From Gigaspora margarita (taxonomy: Eukaryota > Glomeromycota > Glomeromycetes > Diversisporales > Gigasporaceae), in assembly GCA_009809945.1 (NCBI GenBank), contig WTPW01000155.1:305069-369068 (forward strand): a stretch of DNA of 64,000 nt, given 5' to 3'. Shown here one piece after another: positions 22,331-33,425 of the stretch (position 1 is the stretch's first letter; the number at the start of each line of letters is the position of its first letter). Under the pieces are notes generated by a model. That model made no database searches. It was not told the DNA's origin and worked only from the letters and a program-made list of their open reading frames with translations. The position numbers and the translations under genes are program-made.

Positions 22331-23943
22331 ATTTAAAAAAATATTAACTATATAATTTATAACTCTGTGAAGCAGTGATGCTTTGCATCCTATTTATCAC
22401 TAGTTTAGCTTTTGTGGGTACTCTAGATATATAGGATACATATTTATTTTGATACTTTTTTGAGAGCTTAACTCTTAAAGCTTATTCTTCAGCCAACTCT
22501 GGAGATATTCCATTTGATATAAAATTTTTATATGCTTGTATATGGCAATGATAATATGGCAAACTAGTTATTTTATCAGATAATATCCAATGCTTAGTAT
22601 CTATAGAGCAAAGAGCCTTTTTTTCTGATTTAACCAAAGTAATATATGGTCTTTTGATCAGATACCTACATTTTTAGCATAGAATACTTCATTACCAAAG
22701 AGACAGTCTCGATATACTAAAGTCATAGGATCTGGCTCAATTCGCATAGCTTCTTCCTTTGATAATAATGATCTATCTACTGGATCATCTAGTAAGGACC
22801 CTTCTAAAGCTAGCATATATGAATTCATGGCCATTTCATTTATACCCTTTTTGCTAACTCCCTTATGCTTAGACTTTGTAGACTTATTTGCCAAAACATA
22901 GTAATAAGACTTGGCTCAAATATGTATAGATTCTGTAATTACACTATCTGGAGTCTCATCTTTAAAAAGACCTATAGGTTTTGAGTTATTAAGATCAAAA
23001 AGGTCAGGTCGCTCAGCTATATCCTTATAGATATCCTCAGTTTCAACTATAAATATGAATGAGTCTGTATCTATATATCCAAGCTGGGCTTTATTACCAT
23101 ATCTTTCTTTTACATACCCATACCAGAAGTGATACATTAAAAGTTTGCTAAGGCCAAGAACTAATGCTTTGACAATAATAGACTTGTTAAGAGTCACACT
23201 AGCCTTTCCCATATATGCTCCTATTTAAGTATTTCCAAGTTGTCGACTATACTTAAATAAGGATTTGCAAATTTGTTTAATAAACTACTTTTTATTCTGC
23301 TCATTATTTATAGCCATGAGCCTAACATCTTGATACTTACGAATATTTTCAATAGTTTTTCTATATACTGAGTTATTCATAAGCTTGAAGAAGTCTTTTT
23401 CAAAAGCATTTTTAGCTCCTTATCACTTTTTAGTATTAAAAGCAATATAGGGTGCAAGCCAGTTAGTTTGATCAAAAGATAGAATTTCTATTACCTTATC
23501 TACTATCATACCTAATTTTATATAGTATTAAAGCTCTAGATAATGAATAATATATTCTTTTTGTGGACAAAGATGAGGTACTAATTTTTCTGTAGCTGAG
23601 AAACATCCACTATCTAAGTTATCTACAAGCTCTGTAGTATGAGAGCACAATATATTTTTACTTACAGCTATATTTTCTATAGCTAGGGGTAAATCACTCA
23701 AATAGTCATAAGATTTTAAAAGAAAATGTGTATTAATCTTTAGAAAATATCCTCTTTTAGCATCTGCTTTAGTATTAAGAATCTTTTCAAGATATTTCTT
23801 TTGCTTATTTGAATTATCCTCAAGATATTTACGACTTAACACCCATTTATAATTTCCAATAGGCAAATTCTGACTCATAGCCCAGCTATAAAGATTATTT
23901 GCATTGACAGTTTATTCACGTTGTAGGTTTAGATACCATATTG

Positions 23944-24046
23944 TCACGAAATAACATGCAGAGGTGAAATTACAAATTTTGGCCTAAATTAAGCTTAATT
24001 CGGGCCAAACCTCTTAAATAACGCCCATGCCCGTTATTTTACGAAA
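23944..24046. repeat. ~100-bp foldback inserted in PolB just before motif A
   Basis: Left half CGAAATAACATGCAGAGG-TTTGGCC pairs with right half GGCCAAACCTC-GTTATTTTACG around the palindromic centre AATTAAGCTTAATT. It separates the frame at 24014 from the motif A frame and introduces stops. It looks like a tiny foldback MITE. Confidence 0.6.
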
Positions 24047-26360
24047 ATATGGTAAATTAAATGTCTTGCCTATTTTTAGATTATTGGCCTTGAAATAGCG
24101 CTTACAGGCTATAGCTATACCTCTATGCTTAGTTTCTTCTATAAAATTATACATAGACATATCTGTAAAGAGTTCAATTTTAACTCTCGTCATTTTAAGC
24201 ATAGCATTCCAAGCTAGTACAGGTGCTGAAACATAATGACTAGGATCAAGTTCATAATACTGTATACATATTATTCGGAATTGGGTCCAAATATCTGCAA
24301 GACTGAGTACATCAATTTTAAGATAGAGATCATGATTCTCATCTAGATTCTTACAACCAAAAGTTTTCCATACTTTTTGGACATATTGATAGTCATCTTG
24401 TGAAATCTTGCCTTTAAGAGTATTATGAAACTCATGAATAGGAGGAAGTTCTTTTTTCTTAAATCTATCATGTAAATCAATATACTCATAAAGATAAACT
24501 CCTTTGTGACTTGCTAGTGAAATTTGATCTGAAGAATAGTCTTTAAAGTGCTGGCTTGTAATAAAGTGGTTGGTACCCAAATTTTTCTTAAGATTTGCCA
24601 AGCTATTATTCATAAATAGCATACTATTTATATATTTTAGCTAATCTACTTTCATAGTCTTGTATCTCTCAAATGTCTCAGCTACAACCTTGATCTAATG
24701 TGCATTAACTAATTTTCTAACAGATTCGCAAACCAAGTGAGAATCATAATTCTGGAAATTATAAAAGATAACTAGAATTGGAGTTTTCTATGCTTCGATC
24801 TGAAGTTTGAGATTACATGTATTGTGAGTGGCTCCTCGGAACTCACCTGTAATATGACAGTGATCCCAAACCTTTATGTTCATAGACTTTGCTTGATTAA
24901 TATTCTTAGTTATCTTAAAAATTTGTTTTGTTAAGGTCTTATAATCTTCTGAATTTATTGTAGTATTTTCTAGCTTATTATTAAGCAATGATGCCTTATT
25001 TTCTAAGCATTTGACTTTATCTTCATCTATAATGAATTTTTCTTTACATATCCAACAACTATCTGCTTTATTGAATTTCTTTTTGACTTTGTCAGTCTCA
25101 ATTCAATCATGTTTTATAGTTAATACTCTATTAATTTTGACCAAATCCTTATCGATTCTTTTGACAAACTCCTGAGTAGCATTTTTCCCTCTATATAGGA
25201 ATGGGCCCTATACCTTTCTAGTATTGATCCAATGAACCAAGTAGCAAAAGCTATTGGCCTTTTGTTTAGCAAGCTTTTGCATTTGCCCTCCATATTTCTC
25301 ATCACATTTCTTATTATCTGCCTCAAAGTCAGCTATAATAACACATAAAGCATTGATCATTTGTTCATAGTTCTTAAACTTTTCAAAGTTATTGATATCC
25401 TTGGCAGGTAATTTGACTTCTTGAGTTGCTTCTTCTAAGCTGAAATAGTGCTTTTGATGATATGCTAGAAACTTTTTGGAATGAAAGCTTTGAAAGTATT
25501 GGTTGCATAAATGCTTTTTGCTATAATACTTTGATCTTTGTATACTAACCCTTTATGGTTTTTGATTTAAAGAAAGTAATTCTTTTGCCAATACTTATCA
25601 TCTTAGATTTGGTAATATCTGTAAGAGCTATTAGATGTATTAATAGAGATATTTGGGTTTATCTCCTCAATTTTATTAAAGATACATGAGCAAATTGGAG
25701 TAGGCATAGGAATTCTATCAAAATTGACTATATCTAAGTATTGCTTATAATCCTTTTTTGTATATATTCGTTTAAGGTGTTCTGTATGTCCATCTTTATA
25801 AGCAAAACCTTAAAGACAATTATCAGATGCCATATTTGTAACTGGATCAATTATTTTTGAATTATCAGAATTGATTGTACACTTTGTATTGGCAAGCTTT
25901 TTGGAAGTAGGGTATATGATCCACTAGTTGTTCTTTGATAAGTATAAGATTCAATATATAATTTTTCTATTCGAACTAATCGCCAATTTGATTCTCTTCT
26001 TAACATTTTCTCAATGTTTTATCTATTTCTGATGCTAACTGAAATATATGGTCATCTATATCATTTTCTAATAAAAGAGAATGCATTTTACTTCTGTAAT
26101 GACAATACATTATATTATTTTTCTTATCCTCTTTTTTTAGTGATTTGTTTACTTTTTTATAATAGCAAAGGGCAACTAATGCTAACTTTATATGTTCCTT
26201 TTCATTAAGCTCGATTTTAAGAACTCAAAATATCATCTCTAGCATTTGCTAATAATAGGCATATATGGTGTTTCATTATACTCTTTATGATCAGATATTG
26301 GTTTAATAAATGCATATCTCAGATTTTTTATAGATGGAACTATGGCTTCCCAATTACTTA

Positions 26361-26672
26361 CCGTATATTCCTGAAAATGAGCTACCTTTTTTGGGCCAAA
26401 AATTATATAAAAAATGGGGGTAGCTTATTTTTAGCGTATAGACATTTTTGAAACAATTGAAAAATGTACTAATAAAAGTTGTCCAAATAACACCAAATTT
26501 TTACTGTAGGTGTATTTTGATGTGCTAAACAACTTTCTTAATCGAACTTTTGAAGTTTACTTAGTATAAAAAAAGTTTTATATGTAGCAACTGCTAATGC
26601 ATTTTTTGAGATTTTTGAAAAAAACAAGGGGGCAGCTTATTTTTGGAGTAGCTTATTTTCAGGAATATACGG
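26361..26672. mobile_element. TA-flanked MITE, family A, inside PolB (312 bp)
   Basis: Ends CCGTATATTCCTGAAAATGA and TTATTTTCAGGAATATACGG are inverted and flanked by TA (26359-26360, 26673-26674). It breaks the N-terminal PolB region: the minus-strand frame reads up to HNNFNLL before it and resumes NWEAIVPSIKNLRYAF after it. This is the intact reference copy for family A. Confidence 0.9.
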
Positions 26673-26798
26673 TAATAAATTAAAATTATTATGAGGTCTT
26701 TCTGGATCGCTAACTCTAATTTGAATAAAGTGAATACTAGTATCTAATACAGCATTATTTTCTATTAGATCTAATGTTTTGAGAAACTCAAATTCTTT

Positions 26799-27176
26799 TC
26801 AAGATAAATATTTATCTAAATCCATAGTATTCTTATTTTCTTCATTTTTTATCAATCCTTGAGCTTTAAGAAATTCATATTCTTTTTGAGATATAATAAT
26901 TTCTTGGGGTTCTGTTTCAGTTTGCGAAGCAGGATACTCTATATTTAAGTTTACTTTATTGGATGGACCAGTAGAGACAGAGACTTGATCCAAAGAGGAG
27001 TCAGAGATTTGATGCTTTGTATCATCACCTGCTTCTGAATCGATTTGTGGAATTGGAATTGGATTTGTAGTAGGAATAACTTGAAGGCGACATGGAAATT
27101 TTCTATTCTGAAGATAATAAGTAAGCATCCATAACTTTTTGAATAATTTATTACATCTATTACATGTATGAACCAT
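26799..27176 (-). CDS. C2H2-like zinc-finger protein at the right end of the Polinton
   Basis: A 125-codon frame starts with ATG at 27174-27176, just inside the right inverted repeat. The N-terminus CNRCNKLFKKLWMLTYYLQNR, followed by KFPC, is a C2HC-type finger in which the first His position is Tyr, so metal binding may be impaired. The middle is Ser/Thr/Pro-rich with DTKHQISDSSLDQVS and the tail acidic. Near 26925-26945 it contains a double-hairpin repeat that reads EYPASQTE. The stop at 26799-26801 is TGA, and the same frame continues for about 40 codons (KEFEFLKTLDLIENNAVLDT) into the PolB N-terminal region. The finger may therefore have been the N-terminus of the polymerase protein or of a short upstream gene. 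Confidence 0.5.
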   Translation of the reverse strand: MVHTCNRCNKLFKKLWMLTYYLQNRKFPCRLQVIPTTNPIPIPQIDSEAGDDTKHQISDSSLDQVSVSTGPSNKVNLNIEYPASQTETEPQEIIISQKEYEFLKAQGLIKNEENKNTMDLDKYLS

Positions 27177-27257
27177 TTTGATATACTATATAGTTACAGA
27201 AGTATAATATATTACTTATATAAAATCTTTTGTTTAATTAATTATTTCTATATATCA

Positions 27258-27988
27258 AAAGGTACTATGTAGTGCGGTACTATGATAAATTACAAGTCAG
27301 GGCTTCCAAAATAGATTCTAGATAGATCAGATTCAAAGAGTCATTGCTCTGCAATAAACCTAGCCCAAATTTTGCTACCCTTTAGTATATAATAAAAATT
27401 TGTAACCCTTATTGAAATTTTGTTATCCTTTGGTATATTTGGTTATATTTTTTGTTACCCTTTGTTATATATGTATATATTTTTTGTTACCCTTTTGGTA
27501 TATATGGGTCACATATTTTTGTGTCTGAAAAGTAGTGAAGAATCAACTTTAGAATGAATTCTGTTATAACAAATAATATTTGTATCCTTTTTGATATAAA
27601 TTTAGATAAAAGAATATGTTCTAGATATGCAAAAATATTGGTATACTAATTGAGATTTTTGATGCATAAATGATAGCAAACAAGATAGCATAAATAATTG
27701 TTATCTTTTGATATAAATTTGAGCAAAAGATTGCATTCTAGATATACAAAAAATGATATCACTGTGCTAGAATGACAACATAAGCACAAATTTATCATCA
27801 TTTAAATGATGATACAAATCCAAATTTATACTCTACTATGACAAAATTATATCCTTTTTGATATGAATTTGGGTAAATAAATGTGTTCTAGATAATTTTT
27901 ATTGATCTGACAATGCAAATACAAAATTATATGCAAGCTTGATACCGGTAACAAAAAAGTGTCCCTGAACTCCTAAAAATGTCCTACT
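27258..27988 (-). repeat. right terminal inverted repeat of the Polinton
   Basis: Reverse complement of 13810-14540. The outer end is CCTACT, followed by the target duplication TATTCC. Confidence 0.9.
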
Positions 27989-28053
27989 TATTCCTATATT
28001 TTTTTGTAAAACTTTTTAGCCAAAAAGGGTAGCTTATTTTTGGACAAAAACAG

Positions 28054-28500
28054 TATCTTGTTTTGGTATTATTTGTTTATTTATTTCTGCTATTGCTTTC
28101 TTTAATTTGTTTCACACTTTGTTCAATTGTTCTGTACTCATAATCTTAATGAGTTTTACTAAAATACACCTATGGTATTTTACACTATATTATACAAAGC
28201 TAGTAGAATAGCCAATCATAACTTAAGATCAGGTGTAATATAAAATTTCATTTTTTTGTTTATTTTTTGAAAAAACATTCATATCTCAAAATTTTTCTTA
28301 TAAAACCACCTTTGGGGCTCTAATAAAAAAAACTCCTTGCTAAATTTTGTATATAGAAATGCTCTAATAAAATTCCAGGCCTTACCCTAACCCTAAAGTA
28401 TTTAAAATTTATTTTTTGTTTTATAAAAATTTATTTTTTGTTTTATTACATGGATTTGCAAATCTAATTTACCTGTAGTGCTAAAATACCATAAGTGCGT
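28054..28500. other. no gene recognised
   Basis: Right flank of the split MITE. It contains a short duplication (AATTTATTTTTTGTTTTAT, twice near 28410-28447) and two telomere-like CCCTAA units near 28386. No coding sequence. Confidence 0.5.
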
Positions 28501-28799
28501 TTTATAATAATTGATCTTAATATTCTGTAATTCAACTATTTTTTCTTTAACTTTTTTTGAGAAATCACTTCAATCTTCTTTAGTTATTTTGTCTAATTTA
28601 TATATTTATCTTTTTTTATTGTTTTCTTCTATTTATTGGTCCTTTATTTCACTTAACTCTTATTATTTTATGGTTGCTATTTATTATTTTATTTGCTCCT
28701 ATTATTGCTAGTTATTCACATTGTATTAATACTTTTGGAATTAACTATATATGATCTATATGACTGGATATTTCCTGTCTACTCCATATTGGTTCAGTA

Positions 28800-31350
28800 A
28801 TTTCAAATTCATTTATTATGCATATTTAGAAACTGCACTTTTTTAAATTTCTTTTTGTTATTTTTTCTTTATTAAAGTCACTTATTACTATACTCCCAGT
28901 TCTTTTCTCTTTGCATCTCATATCCATTCCTTTTTTTTTTTATTGTATACTTTAATGTTATTTCCTGATAGGTATACCAATATTATTCTATGCCAATCTT
29001 TCTTTGAAGAAGTATATTTATAGCTATTGCAGTACTATCTACTCTCATTGTGTTGTTAATATATTGTTGTAGTATTCAGTCTACCACTAATGAAATTGCT
29101 TTCTTCTTGACCTTCTTTTTCAACATTTGATTCAATGTATATATTATATAATATGGGTTTGCAACTTTGTATTTTTAAATATTGATTGTGCCAATTTTGT
29201 CTCAGTCAAATTTATTGTTATAGTGTATAATTGTCTAGTATACCCTATTTTGGTTCAAACAAATTTGGTAGATCTAGTATATTCAATGGGATTGTCTTAA
29301 ATTTGAAATGTTCTTGTAGTGTTCTAACTGTACATTGAATGTCTTCATATCTGTTTATTGGTAATTGTATGTTCTAATTGCTCAAGATATGAATACTATT
29401 TCAGATGTATCAACTAGTAAGCTAGGTTTTCTTGTTCATTCAATTTTGTTTTCAATCTGTATCCATTTTTTGGAATCTTATAGAAGAAATAGTGCTTTCT
29501 AAGTTTTTTTACTATCTCACTAGTATTTTGAGACTAATAATAGGTATTGTTAGATGTAATTTTTTTTATTTTATTGTAGTTTAATAGTAGTTCTAGTTTG
29601 TTTATTGGGTTTACTACTATGTAATTTTTGGTTAGTAGTATCATAAATCTAAATCTATCCTATATTTCTGTTAATTAAAAATTGCCTTTCTATGATTTTA
29701 TCTCTTATTAGAACTTTGTACTTCTTCTCAGTTTTCACACTTTCTAGTAATGTTGGTAGCCTATTTTCTGATTGAAATAGTTATGTGAAATTCTTTTGAA
29801 AGTATAATGCTTCCTTAATATGTCCATATATCATCTGAAGTTAGTGCTATTTTTAGAGTTGCAAGAAAATATTTGCCTTGTTGCTGAATTGAAATCTTGT
29901 AGAGTTGCAAGTAAATTTGGCTTAGGTAGTGATAAATCAAAATAGTTGGGTAGTATTCTATCAAAAGAGTAGTATTTAAGCAATTTCTTCTATACTCACC
30001 AGGTATTGTAGTTGTGCTATATCTGTAATGGGGAATATCTTTCTTATTTTCTCTATTAAGTCTGCTAGTTCCTCTAGTAAATCTTTACATAGTAGATTAA
30101 TATAAGACTCATATATTGGTACTAAGTGCTCTCTTTCTTCAATTAGTAGAGAGTATAATAATGCATTCTTTATTTGTTGCTCTAGCTGTTCTGGCTAATT
30201 AGAAAGTTGTTTCATGCAGTTATTGTATACTTGTATCAAGATTGTTCTCATTTTGTTAAAGCTAACTGTATTTTTAATTTTAGCAAAATTTATACTATAA
30301 TATATATATCCCATATAGGTATAAAGTTTATATGCTAAGAACTTCATGTTCATGATATAATCTAGTTCTCAATTTTGAGTTGATCTGTTCCTGGTTAAAT
30401 TTGTTTGTATAATATATATAATAGAATCTTTTATATTTTTCTACAGCCATTTTGAACAATTTATTATATTCATTTTGATATTTAGAAGCTATGCTTTTCT
30501 TCTTTGAGAAAGTGCAAAATAAGATTGTATCTATATACTTATATTTTGAGTTTATCACTAATGGGATATTATGCTTTGTTGGTTTGCTTTAATTATATTA
30601 ATAAAGAATTTGCATAATATTTTCTCATCTTTTAGCATTACTAATAATTTTTTATAGTGTTATGTTTTGTCATCAAACCTTAAGGACCGTGTCATTAATC
30701 ACCTAATTATTTTTTATTAGAGGCCTATCCCACTCTCCCTCTCCTTAATATAGATTTGTTTAGGTTCCTATTTATAATTTCAACTTTTTTGACCCCCTAG
30801 AAAATCACTTGATTTTGTTACTCCCTTAATTCTTGTATTATGCTCTGGTCTTCATTATATTGCAAAACCACTCTGTTGATACATATATATTCCTGTCCTG
30901 ACTTCTACCTTTGACTGCTATACTATAGGACATAGATATCTTTTCTAATGCTTTACTTTTGTCTTTTCTTTTTGTACTGTTGTATCTTGTGTTTCTGATA
31001 AGTCCTCCGCTTTTATACACTTCCGATTCATACTCATCCAGTTCTATTATGCTCAATTCAATTATTGCTTTTGTTGTTGTCTTAGTCACTTTTTATCTAA
31101 ATTTGAATCTACTATTTCTATTTTCATGACCATTCTGTTATTTGTTCTTATATTTGTTGTTGTGTGCAAATCTTCTAATAATATTATACAGATTGAGATG
31201 TTCAATCCTAATTGTTCACTTTTGAGTACAGCCTCTAATTGTGTGTTGTTGTCAGTATTTATCTCTATATTTACTTTCTTTGTCTTCTTAATTGCCAGTT
31301 CATGTATTGTTTCTTTAGCTTTTTTTAGTGCCAATTTGTTATAGCTATAA
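28800..31350 (-). pseudogene. decayed minus-strand coding region, unidentified
   Basis: Minus-strand reading gives long Lys/Glu/Ile-rich stretches with moderate stop density. Examples are SKYQNEYNKLFKMAVEKYKR (about 30430-30490), ALTSDDIWTY (about 29815-29845), and frames at 30838-31089 and 31086-31334. The codon texture is unlike the pure low-complexity neighbours, so it was probably coding. The most likely source is a retroelement ORF1 or a polymerase-less relative of the LINEs here, but I found no RT, endonuclease or integrase motif. The Polinton lies 0.8 kb away and ends cleanly, so it is a separate unit. Confidence 0.35.
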
Positions 31351-32517
31351 TTACTTCTAGCACTTCTATAGTCTCTTTCAGGTTGATATTCATGTTTGTT
31401 TTCATATCTATTTGTCTTGCTAGTAGAACAATTTCTAGTGTTTACTATTTGTCTACTTGTTTTTTCTTTCTATAAATTTTTCCTTTTTGTTTGTTTATTT
31501 ATTTATTTATCTAATGCGTGTGGGCTGCTTTTATGTTTTGTATTTATTTTTCTGCTACTTTTTATTGATATATTTTCATATTTTTCTAGTTTTTATTGGT
31601 TTGATAATTAGTAAAAAGAGTTTTTTAACTACTTTTATATATTGAATAATATAAGAAAATTATTGTGGCATATTATAAATGAAATCTAAATTAAAATGAA
31701 AACTAAATTTTTTGGAGTACATTTTTTAGAGTTCAGGATTAGAGTTAGAGTTTAGTTTTAAAAAAGTTATAATAAACAAGTATTAGTAGTTTTTAGAAGG
31801 TTAGCAGGTTAAGTAGAAAATATAGATTTTATTTTAAATAATAATCTGCAACAATTATTAAGATATAAATATTTTGGTGAATTGAAATCTAAAATTTATA
31901 TTCTTATGCTAAAGAAATATTAGCAATACCAATATTGCAATATTGAGGAGTAAAATTCAATTAAATTTTATTGTTGGGTAATTTTTTATAAAAAATATAG
32001 TACAAATTTTATTTAATTTTTAACACTGCAATGCTTTATTAGTATATCAGAGTATGTTAAGTATTACCCAGTTTGTATAAGGAGAGCATTGAGAATACAA
32101 AGTAAATTTTCTAATTATATTAAATAATTAAAATTTTGCTTTGTAATTTCAATAAAGAAAAATAATCAGTTTTTGATCCAGCTGACTATAATTCCTAGTT
32201 TTCCATTAAAACCTAGTGTATCAGATTGCATCTGGGCGTCTTAGAATAGCCAGATGATACCAGACTTGCAATTGGAGGGTTTAGTATATAAAAATTACAG
32301 ATTAGTATATAAACTTATTAATATAGCACTAATAAGACTGTCAAAAAATAAAAAAAATAAAAATAAATAAAATAAAATAAAATAAAGAAAAATAAGAAGT
32401 TTTTATACAAATTTAGGGTGCACTTAATATAACCTATTGCACTAATCAAGGGGACAGCTATTAAAAATTGAATAAAACTTGTTCTAATTAAATAAACCCA
32501 AATGAATCTAGTTAATT
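31351..32517. other. no gene; AT-rich, with an (AAAAT)n tract
   Basis: Hydrophobic open frames at 31396-31645 are T-rich shadows. A simple AAATA/AAAAT tract lies at about 32345-32396. Nothing else was recognised. Confidence 0.5.
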
Positions 32518-32518
32518 A

Positions 32519-32773
32519 TATGGGAGGTCAAAAGTAGAAACCACCCAATTTTTTTCTAAGTAAATTTTTTTCAGACTTTAAATTAAAATATCTCAACAAC
32601 TATTAAACCAAACTTGATAAAAATTTTTTTATTTTAATTCTATATAGTTATAGAATTAAAATAAAAAAAAATTTATTAGATTTGGTTTAATAGTTGTCAA
32701 GATATTTTAATTAAAATTTTTAAAAAAACTTACTAAAAACAAATTGGGTGGTTTCTACTTTTGACCTCCCATA
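32519..32773. mobile_element. foldback MITE (~255 bp)
   Basis: The whole element is one inverted repeat: left arm TATGGGAGGTCAAAAGTAG, right arm CTACTTTTGACCTCCCATA, arms about 120 bp with a short AT loop. No coding. TA lies on both sides. Confidence 0.85.
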
Positions 32774-33425
32774 TATTCAAATTTGGTTAAATAGTATTTT
32801 GCTCAAATAGTGATCTATATATATAGGTATTATATTGAAATGATTTAGAAGATTGTACATAAATACTATATACTAAAACTGTTAAAGAAATTGAATTGCT
32901 AAACAGATAATCACTCAAATAAGAAGTTAATCTGTCTGATAGATATTTAAAAAATGTGATGATCTAATAACAACAATCAGATGATCATGCAAGAAAAAGA
33001 ATAACAAAAGAATAATTGAATAATAATTTGTAAAAGAAATTAAAAGTTGGTTTATTTTAAAGAACATAGACTGAAAGGTTTATAATAAATCAAAAGTATT
33101 TAAGAAGTAGATTTTAGACTTCGAATTTGTGTATTAAATCCTGTTAAAAATAGCATTGGCAAATTTTATATATAGATATATATTGGTTACTAACTGAATA
33201 AGATATATATCAATATTTAACACTCTTGTCGATTTCTATTGATAGTGATAGTAATTGATATATATCTGATATAAATATTAATTGATATATCTAATATAAT
33301 ATTAATTAATAAATTATTTTTACATAATCATGCTTTTTGCAAATTTTTAACATTTTAAAGGTTTTCTTAGGTTTTTGCAAAGGTTTGCAATTTAATATAA
33401 AATTTTATTTTTTTATTTATTATTA
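32774..33425. other. no gene recognised
   Basis: AT-rich, with ATATATC-rich words at about 33175-33300. No reading frame of interest. Confidence 0.5.

Larger units (their letters stand above)
22340..26790 (-). pseudogene. Polinton family B DNA polymerase (protein-primed type), broken
   Basis: Minus-strand fragments follow PolB order. A DHCHITGEFRGATHNTCNL zinc/HNH-like motif lies at about 24805-24870. Exonuclease-type PILVIFYNFQNYDSH lies near 24745-24785, and DLYLKIDVLSLADIW near 24300-24345. Motif A is NANNLYSWAMSQNLP (about 23870-23910), with the catalytic Asp changed to Asn. Motif B is [11 protein letters not shown] (about 23365-23400), with Gly to Arg. Motif C YIDTDSF is intact (about 23060-23085). 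A thumb-like RxKxYxxx segment follows with its Arg codon now TGA (22916-22918). The N-terminal part (25.1-26.8 kb) is fragmentary and interrupted by a MITE. The enzyme would replicate the element; this copy cannot. Confidence 0.85.
14442..27356. repeat. dispersed double-hairpin repeats (~27 bp, about 11 copies)
   Basis: The consensus ATTGCRAAGCAATGAYCCTT and then CAGGTCT folds as two adjacent mini-hairpins (TTGC/GCAA and GACCC/GGGTC). Copies: 14442-14468, 15258-15284, 18312-18337 (reverse), 18463-18487, 18985-19011, 19061-19085, 20684-20702, 22287-22313 (reverse), 22365-22391, 26921-26940 and 27330-27356 (reverse). I saw none outside the Polinton. Several lie within protein-coding frames, others in spacers and in both terminal repeats. 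Confidence 0.75.
13810..27988. mobile_element. Polinton/Maverick DNA transposon, 14.18 kb, complete ends
   Basis: Terminal inverted repeats of about 731 bp (13810-14540 and 27258-27988) start 5'-AGTAGG and end CCTACT-3'. A perfect 6-bp target duplication TATTCC flanks them at 13804-13809 and 27989-27994. The size, 5'-AG ends, 6-bp duplication, retroviral-type integrase and protein-primed-type family B polymerase together define a Polinton. Integrase and polymerase read on minus, the coiled-coil, Gag-like and retropepsin genes on plus. The genes carry many stops and frameshifts, so the copy is dead. It contains younger MITEs at 19262-19944, 23944-24046 and 26361-26672. Confidence 0.9.
12927..28053. 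mobile_element. TA-flanked MITE, family A, split by two insertions
   Basis: The left end CTGTATAGTGCC at 12927 is preceded by TA. The right end GGACAAAAACAG at 28051-28053 is followed by TA. Removing the TTAA-flanked element (13064-13686) and the Polinton (13810-27988) leaves a ~330 bp element collinear with the intact family A copy at 26361-26672. The MITE therefore predates both insertions. A copy of the same family later landed inside the Polinton. Confidence 0.75.

Noticed and set aside
26014..26208. 64-codon plus-strand hydrophobic frame
   Set aside because: Antisense shadow of the decayed PolB N-terminal region.
16516..26801. TGA read as tryptophan (alternative code)
   Set aside because: TAA and TAG stops also interrupt the same genes, and at 22916 the conserved residue is Arg; C-to-T decay is simpler.
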